DNA from: Ephydatia muelleri
Taxonomy: Eukaryota > Porifera > Demospongiae > Spongillida > Spongillidae
Direction of reading: 5' to 3'
NCBI GenBank assembly: GCA_013339895.1
Contig: JABACO010000011.1
Span: 4,857,373 to 4,921,372, forward strand
Length of the DNA stretch: 64,000 nucleotides
This document shows positions 34,433 to 49,670 of the stretch, one piece after another. The translations under genes and the position numbers were made by a program. The notes beneath the pieces were generated by a model that ran no database searches, was not told the origin of the DNA, and saw only the letters and a program-made list of their open reading frames with translations. Each line of letters opens with the position of its first letter. The first letter of the stretch is position 1.

Positions 34433-34878
34433 TTGCCATCTTCATCGCAACCGGTGTTTCCCCTAACTGACGATCATTTGTGTGAAGGCCTCACGCAATC
34501 AAATTCACAGCCTTTGCCTACCGCAGCACTTGGTTCATCGGAACCATTACCTCCTCCAGCTGGTTCACAGCCGCAGCTGCTTCCCAGTCAACCGCAAACA
34601 CCTTCACCGCCCTCCCAGACGGGCCTTTACAGCCGCCGCCTTCATCTTCTTCCTCTCCATTGCAATATCTACCGTTTCCAGGCCCATATCAACCACCCTC
34701 GACATCAAGGCAAGCGTTTTCTGATCTTCCATGTCAAGTTGCGTACCCTGAGCCCTCAGTCCCGTCCCTGCCCTTTCGGACAAATGCTCCATCACCACGG
34801 TCGGCCCGTCTTCCAGGGCCGCCTCTAGTTACCGCCCACAGGAAACAGTGTATAGACCTTATTCCTGCGGCACAATGA
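34433..34878 (+). pseudogene. Pro/Ser-rich ORF, frameshifted
   Basis: The frame from 34433 reads SQPLPTAALGSSEPLPPPAG. It shifts near 34615 into one reading PLQYLPFPGPYQPPSTSRQA to a stop at 34878. Composition is uniform Pro/Ser/Gln on both sides of the shift, which suggests one low-complexity coding region with a lesion. No domain is recognised. Confidence 0.35.
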
Positions 34879-36120
34879 ATAAATTATCATGTGCTAGTCA
34901 TGTGATGTTATTACAAAAAGAGCCGCAGAAAAGGGGCGTTGCGTATTCGCAAAATGGCTTCTAACTCAACAACTTGTACAGATTCTCAGTTTTATCGGCA
35001 ATTGGATTCAGTAGGCAAACAGAGATACAGAGAGAAACTGGATATGCTACACCTAGATATGGATCCATATCTTACCGCTCCGGATGTTTGGATTGGAAGC
35101 CCTGAGTCGTGGCCGGACGTCAGTTTTCCTGATATTTGTACATATCTGCTTTTCTCGCCTAGTCCCTGCACTAAAGATGACCTGAAGGCTTACAAGAGCA
35201 CCGAAGCTTGGACGTATGTCACTAGTGGTTATGTAAGCGGAATCAAATTGCTGAAAATAAGTGCAGACTTATGTTTGCTTACAGCCAAGGTACAATTAGC
35301 ATGAAATTAAAATCTGCATGCATTCATTGCATCACACCTGTATAGGTCAAGCATAGCCAGAAAATGAGCGATCCACCACTTGTACCCTGGGTTGGAGTGC
35401 GTTATAGTGGCACTGTTGTTTGTGCACACTGCAATTGCATGGCAGGTGCAGGAGAGGCTTGCTCGCACATCGCTGCATTGCTGTACTCCACAATGGCTAA
35501 AGCAGATATGGTAAAGAACACATCTTGTACTTCAGAAAGATGCAGCTGGATTGTTCCATCTCAAAACCCTGATGTAAGTTGCATGTCCTGTAGTGCAGAA
35601 TTGTAGCCGGGCCTACGATGCATATATACTTTTTTAGATGCCATTTGAAAAAATCTGTGACATCCAATTTGAAAGCCCTATGAAGATTCCACTTCATCCT
35701 GTTAGTTGTTCACCTGTCAATGTTACTGCACCCAATGATGCAGAATTAGCTGCGTTCTTCAAGGATCTACATGAAGTTAATCCAAAAGCAGCTATTCTGT
35801 CTATTGTACCAGGATATTGTGACAGTTTTAACCCTACTTCCCAGTCATCACTGCTGCCTCCCCTAATGTCTAGCTATTATAAACCAGAATGTATATCTCA
35901 TGCATTAAATGATCTTATTTTAGAGTCTCAAATACTTTTGCAATCCCTTGTTGTTACGAATGAACAAGCACAATGCTTAGAAGAAAAAACAAGAGAGCAA
36001 AGTAAGTCAAAATTGTGGCACAGATATCGGGCTGGAAGAATTACAGCTTCAAAGATTAAGCAAGTTGCCACACTATTAAAAAAAGGGTGTTGCCACAACA
36101 CACTTAGGGGTGTTCGTACG

Positions 36121-37925
36121 CCTGTTTAGGAATAACACCCCATGGAGTGTAGTGGTAACTGCTCAGGAGTGTTACAGCCAACACCCCTGAAGTGTAGCCA
36201 ATACACTCTATAGAGTGTTGACAAAGGCACCAACACTGTGCAAAAAACTGGATATACGCTATCGGATATTTTGCGTATATTTCGAGTTTACGCATCAAGA
36301 ATCCCACTTGCGGAATGAACCAGTTTCGCACTGTGTTTATTTCGAGTATCCTCAACCGCATCACGTGCGCTTAGAAGGATTCACAAAACAATGTCTCCGT
36401 ATACCACATTGTGACACTTTGCACCGTATACGGTGCTGGGTACGCACTCCGATTCTGTTCATGGTATACTAGTTGGATTCTTAATTTACTACAATCAAAA
36501 ACATACACGTACAACAATCAATATTCAAGTTCAAACTCTGCAGCTATCGAGGAAAGACTCCACTGCTGGCTCTTCAACTCGCTGCACGAGTTGCTCAGCA
36601 ATCCATTGCAACGCGACAACGGGAGAGTTGCACGTCGTGCTGGCCAGCGCTTCAAACTGCTTCCCCTCAGAACAGCTATAGCAAAAAAAAAGGTCATCCG
36701 TAAAAATTAAAATGCACTCAGCTAGCCTACGCAGTTAGCGGGATTTCTTGCGCTTGACACCACCTTGATCTCTCAGACTCTTAGCTGAGAGTATAGAAAA
36801 AGGGGTAAAGAAAGCCTAGCGAAGCGTTTACCTTTTTACGCTCCAACTCCACTCTTTTATTCATGTCCAGCAATTGCGGACTTGAATAATTGAATACCCG
36901 CGTTACGCGTTTAAAATTAATTGAACGGGAAGTCTATGAAGAAATGTCTTCCAACGCTCACCGTTCTTAAACGTAACATAAATGTTAAGTCTACCAAACG
37001 GATTATGATACAGGTGAAGATATCCCATCGTTTTTGTGTTCTGGTCTTCGTTAAAATATGCTCACTGCTATTTCCCTACACCGTTTTGTGTTCTCTACAT
37101 ACCTTAGTACGTGGAACATGAAATTGTTATGTTTCTTCAATTTTTTTCCAATCACGCAGACCGAAAGTTCAAGTCTACCGAGTGGTTTATAAAACCTGAA
37201 CCACCTAGACATTTTTAGGCACAATTAGTATAATTTTGCCCCCTACGCAAAAGTTTCCTCAGGCAATTTTGTGCACCCCACTGTAAAATGTGGACAAATG
37301 TATGATGTCATTCATGCTACGTCACTGTTGCATGGCGGTTTCTGCCTGGAATGGCACCAAGCACCATCAGGAGTAAACGTAGGGCGTACGAGGCGCGCAT
37401 GCGAACATGACACACTCTGGACTGTAGTTGTACTAGCTGTGATCAGACCAACATGCATGAATCGATAGCTAGCTTCAGTAAAGCGACATCGCGTTGCAAC
37501 TTGTGTACAACCGTACAAATGACGCAGTTCTAGGCTATAGCGCTGTATCTTGGATTGATAATATACTGTCCACTCCTCGAGCCACTAGCTAGGCCAACTA
37601 AAGTTTTGGGTCGAGCTATAGTCAGGACGTGACGTGCGCAAAAATTAATATTTATTTATAGCTGATCCGCATCGACATAGCTAGCTGGGTGGAACGGTGT
37701 CTCGTCGGTGTGACGTCGACATAACCAAGATGCGTGGTGTTTTATACGCCATATTTTTGCTGTATGAACCATTCCTTTGTAAACGATTCGGTAAGATGAT
37801 TAGCAGTCGAGCTAGCCAGTGGGTGTGGCCTTATAAACCGTTTCGCGCGCGTGAAGAGGTCGCTTTACAATTTCCCGTACTGTAGTACATCTGAGTCGCT
37901 TAATGTGCACAGCACTTCTGGCAAG
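36121..37925. other. Subterminal and 5' region of nested element
   Basis: No gene recognised. GTATACG/CGTATAC words recur at 36245, 36275, 36398 and 36425, probably transposase-binding repeats. Confidence 0.4.
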
Positions 37926-40044
<2,119 letters not shown>

Positions 40045-40593
40045 CTTTGCAGCCATTGATGTATGACAGGAAAATAAGTTTAAAAAGTACAATCAATGCA
40101 CAAGTGAAGTGATGGGGGGTAAACAAAATGAGGTTGTCAATAGGACTGAATGGTTGCTTTCCCAGGAATTAACAGTAGTACAATACCTGGAACCAGACAA
40201 AGGGATAATCTTGTTTGGGGATAAGTTGTATATAGAGGGGAGAGTTGCAGACAGGAGGCAGGCTTAACCTAATAACCTTAGACAAAGCTCCCTTTCAACA
40301 TACTGTATGTTTCCCCATGCCCAATCTAAGCCTGGGAGGTATGCATTTACTTCCTAAATAAAAACACTCAACGTCCAGGGTCAGGCAGCTGCAGCACAGT
40401 ATACATGTTTACAGAAAGGTGAAATAACTGCTCTACATGAGTAATTTCAGAGGTTGGTATACTTATTGCAATGTCTTTAAGTATAGCTGTCTTTTTTAGT
40501 ACAATGTACACATCAACACAGTGTTTTGGACTACTGATATCATATTTATAAGAAATGACATTATGATTCAGGCAATGATAAGAGTATAATACA

Positions 40594-40809
40594 TCACACA
40601 ATATACTTCACAAGACGCATGTACACTTTTTCCTCAAAGTATCTCTTCTTTAACTTTAAAGTACCATCTTCCTCTCTATTGAAAAGTTTCTTGGACCATC
40701 TTATTGCACTTTTCATTTCCACTGGAAAATGGATGCGACAACCGTCCCCAAGATGATCAAAAACTGTGTCCCAACCAGGTGTAAAAAAGATAGGATTGAA
40801 GTCTTCCAA
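40594..40809 (-). pseudogene. Acidic/basic ORF downstream of chromodomain fragment
   Basis: The minus frame reads EDFNPIFFTPGWDTVFDHLG and KSAIRWSKKLFNREEDGTLK. Codon-like composition and position suggest it is a continuation of the chromodomain fragment after frame changes, but I recognise no domain. Confidence 0.25.
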
Positions 40810-41013
40810 ATTAAAGGATTTGTACCTCTTTTTGACTCTCTGCTAGTAACACCTTTGCGTCCAAAAAGAAAATGGAACACATCAATTCTAAATTCAAAAG
40901 ATATAAATCTTTTCCGTCTTGTTCCTGTGGACAGTGAAAGCTGGACGTCCCTCATCATTCTGCTGACACAGCTTAGTACCAAGCGGGATGAAGGTTTTGG
41001 GACGTGAAATGTC

Positions 41014-41334
41014 CTAAAGAAAAGATTCTCTTACTACATAAAATGAAGTACGAAATCCATACTTTAAAAGATACGGTGTAAGGTCTTTCTGCGCAACCCA
41101 GGAGGCATCCTGGATAGGCCATCCTTTCCACAAGACTAGGAATTCCTTTTGAGCACCCTGGTAAGGATTAATGATAGAGTTTTTACTAGGATTATGTCTA
41201 CCTTTGTTCTTGACGTTACGATCCTCTCGACTGGATAATAAGCCATTGCGCGCGTAAGTGTGAAGGACGAGGGCTCTAAATTCTATCCCCTCGTCCCCCT
41301 TCCATGGGCGCTTGTAGTTACGCACCCTATACAT
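41014..41334 (-). pseudogene. Chromodomain-like fragment
   Basis: A 106-residue minus frame contains GAQKEFLVLWKGWPIQDASWV followed by AQKDLTPYLLKYGF. It matches the chromodomain pattern (Y/F)LVxWKGxPxxxxxWxxxxxL, with the aromatic cage Trp present. Chromodomains read methylated histone tails and are found at the C-terminus of some integrases and transposases. No integrase accompanies it here. It lies inside the nested CACTA-like element. Confidence 0.55.
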
Positions 41335-41369
41335 TATTGCATACTACATAATACTATACTTGGAAAGTG

Positions 41370-41620
41370 TCATACGAGGACATCACGTTTACAGCGCTAT
41401 TTGGACCACTACGATCGGAGAATATCTAGAGGTATGCAAGGAGCCTACACGATCGCCGTGCCGTCTGCATCAAGAAGGGAGGTGTAATTGTTGGTCATGT
41501 ACCACGTGAATTAACAGCAATTCAGGTTAAATTCATCGATCACGGTGACGCTATCAGCTGCAGGGTGCGAGGGAGACCACAACAAGGACAAGGATTAGAA
41601 GTTCCGTGTTCCTATATATG
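41370..41620 (+). pseudogene. HIRAN-like domain fragment
   Basis: The plus frame reads RRISRGMQGAYTIAVPSASR. After a one-base shift near 41484 it reads VIVGHVPRELTAIQVKFIDH then ISCRVRGRP and GQGLEVPCSYI, then a stop. The VGHVPRE-L core and the following C-x-VxG-x4-GxGLEVPC pattern resemble HIRAN-like domains of transposon-associated proteins in sponges and corals. HIRAN domains bind DNA ends in helicases such as HLTF. The 5' end of this frame overlaps the opposite-strand chromodomain fragment region. Confidence 0.45.
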
Positions 41621-41839
41621 AGCAGGAAAGAAGAAACTATTAACTGCAATGCAAAAGTACCTAAGCACACTGCATGTATCCATAGATAGTATGGAGTGAT
41701 ATGCAATGAACTGACTGTGTTGTTCAGTGCTATATACTGGCACGTAGCTGTGTGATGATCCAGACTCATGCCCAATGTAGTTACCATGAATACATGTACA
41801 TGTATATACTGCAATGTTGTTTACAATGAGTTGCAATGT

Positions 41840-43704
41840 TTAGAATGAGCTCTGCATGATGTTGCCTGCAGGAGTTCATAATGCTTGCATGCCTTCAAAC
41901 ATACACGGGCCTATGAACTTTTAATGGGTGTGAAAAAATAGTGCGTTCCAACTGATAATCATGTAGCGGGCTTTACGTGTACCACATGCATGTATCCACC
42001 TCATCCTGACTTAATTCAGCTGATCAATGTGAAAGCAGTTCAGGAATTGATTCTCTGGCCGCGGCTAGACCACTGCTGTGAATAAGGTCTATAAGTTGTC
42101 TGCACTTATGACCTATATATATTGTCTCTCTTGTTACTCCTGTACTATAGATGTTTTGAATGAGCTCTGCATGATGTTGCCTGCAGGCGTTCATAATGTT
42201 TGCCTTCAAACATCCACTGACCTATGAATGTGATAAAATGGTGCATTCCAACAGATAATCATGTACATGTAGCGGGCTTTTCCACTGTACTTTTGTGAAT
42301 CTGATGTATAGCAACCAGTTATTTCAGGGTTTTACATGTAGCTGTTCATATGTGTGCATGATATGACGCTTTCCTACATATTTTATAAATCATAATTGTA
42401 CATCTCCTTGTAATCAATCACACATGTTACACAACTGCTATGGACTTCCTATTTTCTGCGCATCATATACTACACATCAAGTTTGCTGTATGGTAAAATG
42501 CATATTGTGGGATCTTGCTTTAACTTCGTGTTTTTATCCCCGAATCCCACGATTATTAAGACCCACCATGGATTTTTGCTGATATGACCAAATTGCACCT
42601 CTCATTAAAAACGATACAGATGGGAAATAATCGTGAGCTACATGTATACAACAGAAATTTCTCCATGTGCTGTTTGATAGCTTCGAACGCTTTGACTTAA
42701 AACGTACTCGAACGAAACTGTAAAACACCATCATTCCCGCCTGATGTAGCGACACCTCGTGTTAAAATACTCAATCGGTTACTGAGTATCATGATTAGTT
42801 CCACTATTGTGTCGCGTGAGAAATGCACGAAATGACTTGGTATCAGGGAACTAATAAAACGCTCAACTAAATTTGCGCATGGTATGTAGGATATAGGTTT
42901 GATAGTGTTTCGGCAACAACAAAAACATGTCAGGACCTGTTATTATTATACACTAGTCTGGCACGCAGAATTTTTAATTTGCGCACTTGCGCTGCATCAA
43001 TCCACATAAGCATGGGCGTACCGTATTTGTATCGTCAAGACTCGTTTTTATCTTTGCAGAAACGGAGGTTTGGCACAATGTATCGTCAGAGATATATTAT
43101 CTCTGGTATCGTACTATTTGAGAGCAGAAGTCTCGTGAGCAGACGACACATCAAATGACGCAAGGTATTACATAATGACATACGTTTATGAATAAAATTA
43201 ATTATGCTCGGTTGTAATGAATTTGTCTTGAATTTAGTTCATGGATGCTTAATGTTCTTTTCATGATACACGTATATTATAATCAGACTGATTTTTAGCG
43301 AATACTGAACGTGTTTGGAATTCAATTTGAAAAAATTAATTTTAGTTAATTGATTTGAATTAATAATTTCTTGTCTTGCAACATGATAAATCATTTAAAA
43401 AGGTGACAAATTTATTGGTGAAATCAGAATTCTCAAATCTCTATCACAACTTTACATATTCACTCATGTCCTCCATTTCTGGCCATGTTACATATAAGAA
43501 AAAACACAGATTAGCAGCAATTGTGAATGAAAACACAATCTCTTACCCGCGCCGTATCCGATTTTGCTGACCTTTTCATGACGTCTCTAATCATGACTCG
43601 AGGGGGGAAAAAACAAGAGAGACTTACTTGTGCGAACTAAAAGCCGTTCTGGAAGCCATGGTAACGGCGCGGTCACAAAGAAGCACGCTGCAGTGAAAGA
43701 TCCT

Positions 43705-43759
<55 letters not shown>

Positions 43760-44430
43760 GTGTGTGCGTGCGTGTGTGTGTGCGTACATGTGTGTGTGCG
43801 TGCATGTGTGTGAAATTTACCACACGTTGCATGGGGCTGTGCTACGGAAAACTTGGTAGGGAAAAACGACACAAACTAGCTACGACCTCGAGATAAGATT
43901 GAAGTCAACAACATACACTCAGCAATGAGAATCTGTTGGATGAAACACAATCGTTGCATTTTGCAATTGCAACCAACTAACCATAGACAGTTCCTTTCTT
44001 TCCTTACACGCACGACATCAATCGAAAATATGCCACGTGGTGAGTAGCTCTATTAATTGACAAACATAATAGTTATTTTTTAAAACTAATCATTACACAG
44101 AGCATTACTTGGAGATCTATATGTAGCTAGCTGGTACACTTGAAAAGTTTGTTGACCGTATAACACTCTCATTGCAATGACTATTAATCGTTTGATGTAT
44201 GCCTAGCGATCTATAGGAAGTAATGACGATCCATTGACAGAATGCTGGTGATGTTATGTTAAGCATTACTCCTCCAATCAATATGTCATTGCAAAAAGCA
44301 AAATGATAGTGTACAAAAAAAGTCAATGTTTGCGGTGAAAACAAATGCTTCTTTGCAAAAGAATCCATGGCAACAACAGAACTGGGGTTATAGACTTCCA
44401 TGGAGATTTCCAGTGTGTGATGAGAATGTT
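41840..44430. other. Spacer left of the satellite
   Basis: No gene recognised. Two related segments, about 41845-41990 and 42155-42270 (GAGCTCTGCATGATGTTGCC, CAACTGATAATCATGTA), are a diverged direct duplication. A TG microsatellite is at 43705-43812. Confidence 0.45.
43705..43812 (+). repeat. TG microsatellite
   Basis: About 105 bases of TG repeat with a few TGCG interruptions. Confidence 0.95.
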
Positions 44431-47400
44431 GCTCAAGGTCACATGAATCCAATGACCCCTATGAGGTGAAAAGGTGTCACTGCATGAAAAGCGTAAGGAA
44501 CATCTTGTCCCCAAGTTATGGTGGTGAACGGGACAAGTGTGCTACAAATTGAATTGTACAACTCACCTGTCAAGTGCCATGCACGCTCTCCAAGGTCACA
44601 TGAATCCAATGACCCCTTTGAGGAGAAAAGGTGTCACTACATGTACATGAAAAGCTTAAGGAACATCTTGTCCTCAAGTTATGGTGGTGAACGGGGCAAG
44701 TGTGCTACAAATTGAATTGTACAACTGACCTGTCAAGTGCCACGCCCTCCAAGGTCACGTGAATCCAATGACCCCTTTGAGGTGAAAAGGTGTCACTGCA
44801 TGAAAAGCTCTTGTCCTCAAGTTATGGTGGTGAACGGGGCAAGTGTGCTACAAATTGAATGTACAAGTCACCTGCCAAGTGCCACGCCCCCAAGGTCACG
44901 TGAATCCAATGACCCCTTTGAGGTGAAATGGTGTCACTGCATGAAAAGCTCTTGTCCTCAAGTTATGGTGGTGAACGGGGCAAGTGTGCTACAAATTGAA
45001 TGTACAAGTCACCTGCCAAGTGCCACGCCCCCCAAGGTCACGTGAATCCAATGACCCCTTTGAGGTGAAATGGTGTCACTGCATGAAAAGCTCTTGTCCT
45101 CAAGTTATGGTGGTGAACGGGGCAAGTGTGCTACAAATTGAATGTACAACTCACCTGCCAAGTGCCACGCCCCCCAAGGTCACGTGAATCCAATGACCCC
45201 TTTGAGGAGAAAAGGTGTCACTACATGAAAAGATAAAGGAACATCTTGTCCTCAAGTTATGTGGTGAGGGGCAAGTGTGCTACAAATTGAATTATACACC
45301 TGTCAAGTGCCACGCCCTCCAAGGTCACGTGAATCCAATGACCCCTTTGAGGTGAAAAGGTGTCACTGCATGAAAAGCATCGTGTCCTCAAGTTATGGTG
45401 GTGAACGGGGCAAGTGTGCTACAAATTGAATTGTACGACTGACCTGTCAAGTGCCACGCCCTCCAAGGTCACGTGAATCCAATGACCCCTTTGAGGTGAA
45501 AAGGTGTCACTGCATGAAAAGCTTAAGGAACATCTTGTCCTCAAGTTATGATGGTGAACGGGGCAAGTGTGCTACAAATTGAATTGTACGACTGACCTGT
45601 CAAGTGCCATGCCCTCCAAGGTCACATGAATCCAATGACCCCTTTGAGGAGAAAAGGTGTCACTACATGAAAAGCTTAAGAAACATGTTGTCCTCAAGTT
45701 ATGTGGTGAACGGGGCAAGTGTGCTACAAATTGAATTATACACCTGTCAAGTGCCACGCCCTCCAAGGTCACGTGAATCCAATGACCCCTTTGAGGTGAA
45801 AAGGTGTCACTGCATGAAAAATAAGCATCGTGTCCTCAAGTTATGGTGGTGAACGGGGCAAGTGTGCTACAAATTGAATTGTACGACTGACCTGTCAAGT
45901 GCCACGCCCTCCAAGGTCACGTGAATCCAATGACCCCTTTGAGGTGAAAAGGTGTCACTGCATGAAAAGCTTAAGGAACATCTTGTCCTCATGTTATGGT
46001 GGTGAACGGGGCAAGTGTGCTACAAATTGAATTGTACGACTGACCTGTCAAGTGCCACGCCCTCCAAGGTCACGTGAATCCAATGACCTCTTTGAGGAGA
46101 AAAGGTGTCACTGCATGAAAAGCATCGTGTCCTCAAGTTATGGTGGTGAACGGGGCAAGTGTGCTACAAATTTAATTGTACGACTGACCTGTCAAGTGCC
46201 ACGCCCTCCAAGGTCACGTGAATCCAATGACCCTTTGAGGTGAAAAGGTGTCACTGCATGAAAAGCTTAAGGACCATCTTGTCCTCAAGTTATGGTGGTG
46301 AACGGGGCAAGTGTGCTACAAATTTAATTGTACGACTGACCTGTCAAGTTCCACGCCCTCCAAGGTCACATGAATCCAATGACCCCTTTGAGGAGAAAAG
46401 GTGTCACTACATGAAAAGCTTGTTGTCCTCAAGTTATGTGGTGAACGGGGCAAGTGTGCTACAAATTGAATTATACACCTGTCAAGTGCCACGCCCTCCA
46501 AGGTCACGTGAATCCAATGACCCCTTTGAGGTGAAAAGGTGTCACTGCATGAAAAATAAGCATCGTGTCCTCAAGTTATGGTGGTGAACGGGGCAAGTGT
46601 GCTACAAATTGAATTGTACGACTGACCTGTCAAGTGCCACGCCCTCCAAGGTCACGTGAATCCAATGACCCCTTTGAGGTGAAAAGGTGTCACTGCATGA
46701 AAAGCTTAAGGAACATCTTGTCCTCAAGTTATGGGGTGAACGGGGCAAGTGTGCTACAAATTGAATTGTACGACTGACCTGTCAAGTGCCACACCCTCCA
46801 AGGTCACGTGAATCCAATGACCCCTTTGAGGTGAAAAGTGTCACTGCATGAAAAGCTTAAGGACCATCTTGTCCTCAAGTTATGTGGTGAACGGGGCAGT
46901 GTGCTACAAATTGAATTGTACGACTGACCTGTTAAGTGCCACGCCCTCCAAGGTCACGTGAATCCAATGCCTCAATTGAGGTGAAAGGTGTCACTGCATG
47001 AAAAGCTTAAGGAACATCTTGTCCTCATGTTATGGTGGTGAACGGGGCAAGTGTGCTACAAATTGAATTGTACGACTGACCTGTCAAGTGCCACGCCCTC
47101 CAAGGTCACGTGAATCCAATGACCCCTTTGAGGAGAAAAGGTGTCACTACATGAAAAGCTTAAGGAACATCTTGTCCTCAAGTTATGTGGTGAACGGGGC
47201 AAGTGTGCTACAAATTGAATTATACACCTGTCAAGTGCCACGCCCTCCAAGGTCACGTTAATCAAATGACTCTTATGAAGTGAAAAGGTGTAACGTCATT
47301 GCATGAAAAGCTGAAGGACCATCAGGTCCTCAAGTTATGGTGGTGAACGGGGCAAGTGTGCTACAAATTGAATGTACAACTCACCTGTCAAGTGCCACGC

Positions 47401-49670
47401 CCTCCAAGGTCACGTGAATCCAATGACCCCTTTGAGGTGAAAAGGTGTCACTGCATGAAAAGCTTAAGGAACATCTTGTCCTCAAGTTATGGTGGTGAAC
47501 GGGGCAAGTGTGCTACAAATTGAATTGCACGACTGACCTGTCAAGTGCCATGCCCTCCAAGGTCACGTGAATCCAATGACCCCTTTGAGGTGAAAAGGTG
47601 TCACTGCATGAAAAGCTTAAGGACCATCTTGTCCTCAAGTTATGGTGGTGAACGGGGCAAGTGTGCTACAAATTTAATTGTACGACTGACCTGTCAAGTT
47701 CCACGCCCTCCAAGGTCACATGAATCCAATGACCCCTTTGAGGAGAAAAGGTGTCACTACATGAAAAGCTTAAGAAACATGTTGTCCTCAAGTTATGTAG
47801 TGAACGGGGCAAGTGTGCTACAAATTGAATTGTACGACTGACCTGTCAAGTGCCACGCCCTCCAAGGTCACGTGAATCCAATGACCCCTTTGAGGTGAAA
47901 AGGTGTCACTGCATGAAAAGCTTAAGGAACATCTTGTCCTCAAGTTATGGTGGTGAACGGGGCAAGTGTGCTACAAATTGAATTGTACGACTGACCTGTC
48001 AAGTGCCACGCCCTCCAAGGTCACGTGAATCCAATGACCCCTTTGAGGTGAAAAGTATCACTGCATGAAAAGCTTAAGGACCATCTTGAACTCAAGTTAT
48101 GGTGGTGAACGGGGCAAGTGTGCTACAAATTGAATTGTACGACTGACCTGTCAAGTGCCACGCCCTCCAAGGTCACGTGAATCCAATGACTCCTTTGAGG
48201 TGAAAAGGTGTCACTGCATGAAAAGCTTAAGGAACATCTTGTCCTCATGTTATGGTGGTGAACGGGGCAAGTGTGCTACAAATTGAATTGTACGACTGAC
48301 CTGTTAAGTGCCACGCCCTCCAAGGTCACGTGAATCCAATGACCCCTTTTAGGTGAAAAGGTGTCACTGCATGATAAATAAGCATCGTGTCCTCAAGTTA
48401 TGGTGGTGAATGGGGCAAGTGTGCTACAAATTGAATTGTACGACTGACCTGTCAAGTGCCAAGCCCTCCAAGGTCACGTGAATCCAATGACCCCTTTGAG
48501 GTGAAAAGGTGTCACTGCATGAAAAACTTAAGGAACATCTTGTCCTCAAGTTATGGTGGTGAACGGGGTAAGTGTGCTACAAATTGAATTGTACGACTGA
48601 CCTGTCAAGTGCCACGCCTTCCAAGGTCACGTGAATCCAATGACCCCTTTGAGGTGAAAAGTGTCACTGCATGAAAAGCTTAAGGACCATCTTGTCCTCA
48701 AGTTATGGTGGTGAACGGGGCAAGTGTGCTACAAATTGAATTGTACAACTGACCTGTCAAGTGCCACGCCCTCCAAGGTCACGTGAATCCAATGACCCCT
48801 TTGAGGTGAAAAGGTTTCACTGCATGAAAAGCTTAAGGAACATCTTGTCCTCATGTTATGGTGGTGAACGGGGCAAGTGTGCTACAAATTGAATTGTACG
48901 ACTGACCTGTCAAGTGCCACGCCCTCCAAGGTCACGTGAATCCAATGACCCCTTTGAGGAGAAAAGGTGTCACTGCATGAAAAGCATCGTGTCCTCAAGT
49001 TATGGTGGTGAACGGGGCAAGTGTGCTACAAATTGAATTGTACGACTGACCTGTCAAGTGCCAGGCCCTCCAAGGTCACGTGAATCCAATGACCCCTTTG
49101 AGGTGAAAAGGTGTCACTGCATGAAAAGCTTAAGGAACATCTTGTCCTCAAGTTATGGTGGTGAACGGGGCAAGTGTGCTACAAATTGAATTGTACGACT
49201 GACCTGTCAAGTGCCATGCCCTCCAAGGTCACGTGAATCCAATGACCCTTTGAGATGAAAAGGTGTCACTGCATGAAAAGCTTAAGGACCATCTTGTCCT
49301 CAAGTTATGGTGGTGAACGGGGCAAGTGTGCTACAAATTGAATTGTACGACTGACCTGTCAAGTTCCACGCCCTCCAAGGTCACATGAATCCAATGACCC
49401 CTTTGAGGAGAAAAGGTGTCACTACATGAAAAGCTTAAGAAACATGTTGTCCTCAAGTTATGTGGTGAGCGGGGCAAGTGTGCTACAAATTGAATTATAC
49501 AGTGCCACGTCCTCCAAGGTCACGTGAATCCAATGACTTTTATGAAATGAAAAGGTGTCACGTCATTGCATGAAAAGCTTAAGGACCATCAGGTCCTCAA
49601 ACTGGGCAAGTGTGCTATAAATTGAATTGTACTACTCACCTGTCAAGTGCCACCACGTGAGTCTTATGAC
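44430..49670 (+). repeat. Satellite array, about 35 units of about 152 bp
   Basis: I located AAGGTCA in 35 successive units, at 44435, 44592, 44751, 44892, 45034, 45176, 45321 and so on to 49377 and 49516. Spacing is mostly 152-153 bases (range 138-159). A unit contains AAGGTCACGTGAATCCAATG, ACCCCTTTGAGG, AAGGTGTCACTGCATGAAAA, CTTGTCCTCAAGTTATGGTG, AACGGGGCAAGTGTGC and TACAAATTGAATTGTACGAC. Variants lack a TTAAGGAACAT block (units near 44.8-45.2 kb) or carry AAGCATCGTG in its place. Edge units are the most diverged, as expected for an array kept uniform by unequal exchange. The short frames reading PPRSRESNDPFEVKRCHCMK are artefacts of the repeat. Confidence 0.97.

Noticed and set aside
44430..49670. 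Repeated PPRSRESNDPFEVKRCHC peptides, or a CRISPR-like array
   Set aside because: Frames are broken in most units and there are no unique spacers between short repeats; it is an ordinary satellite in a eukaryotic genome.
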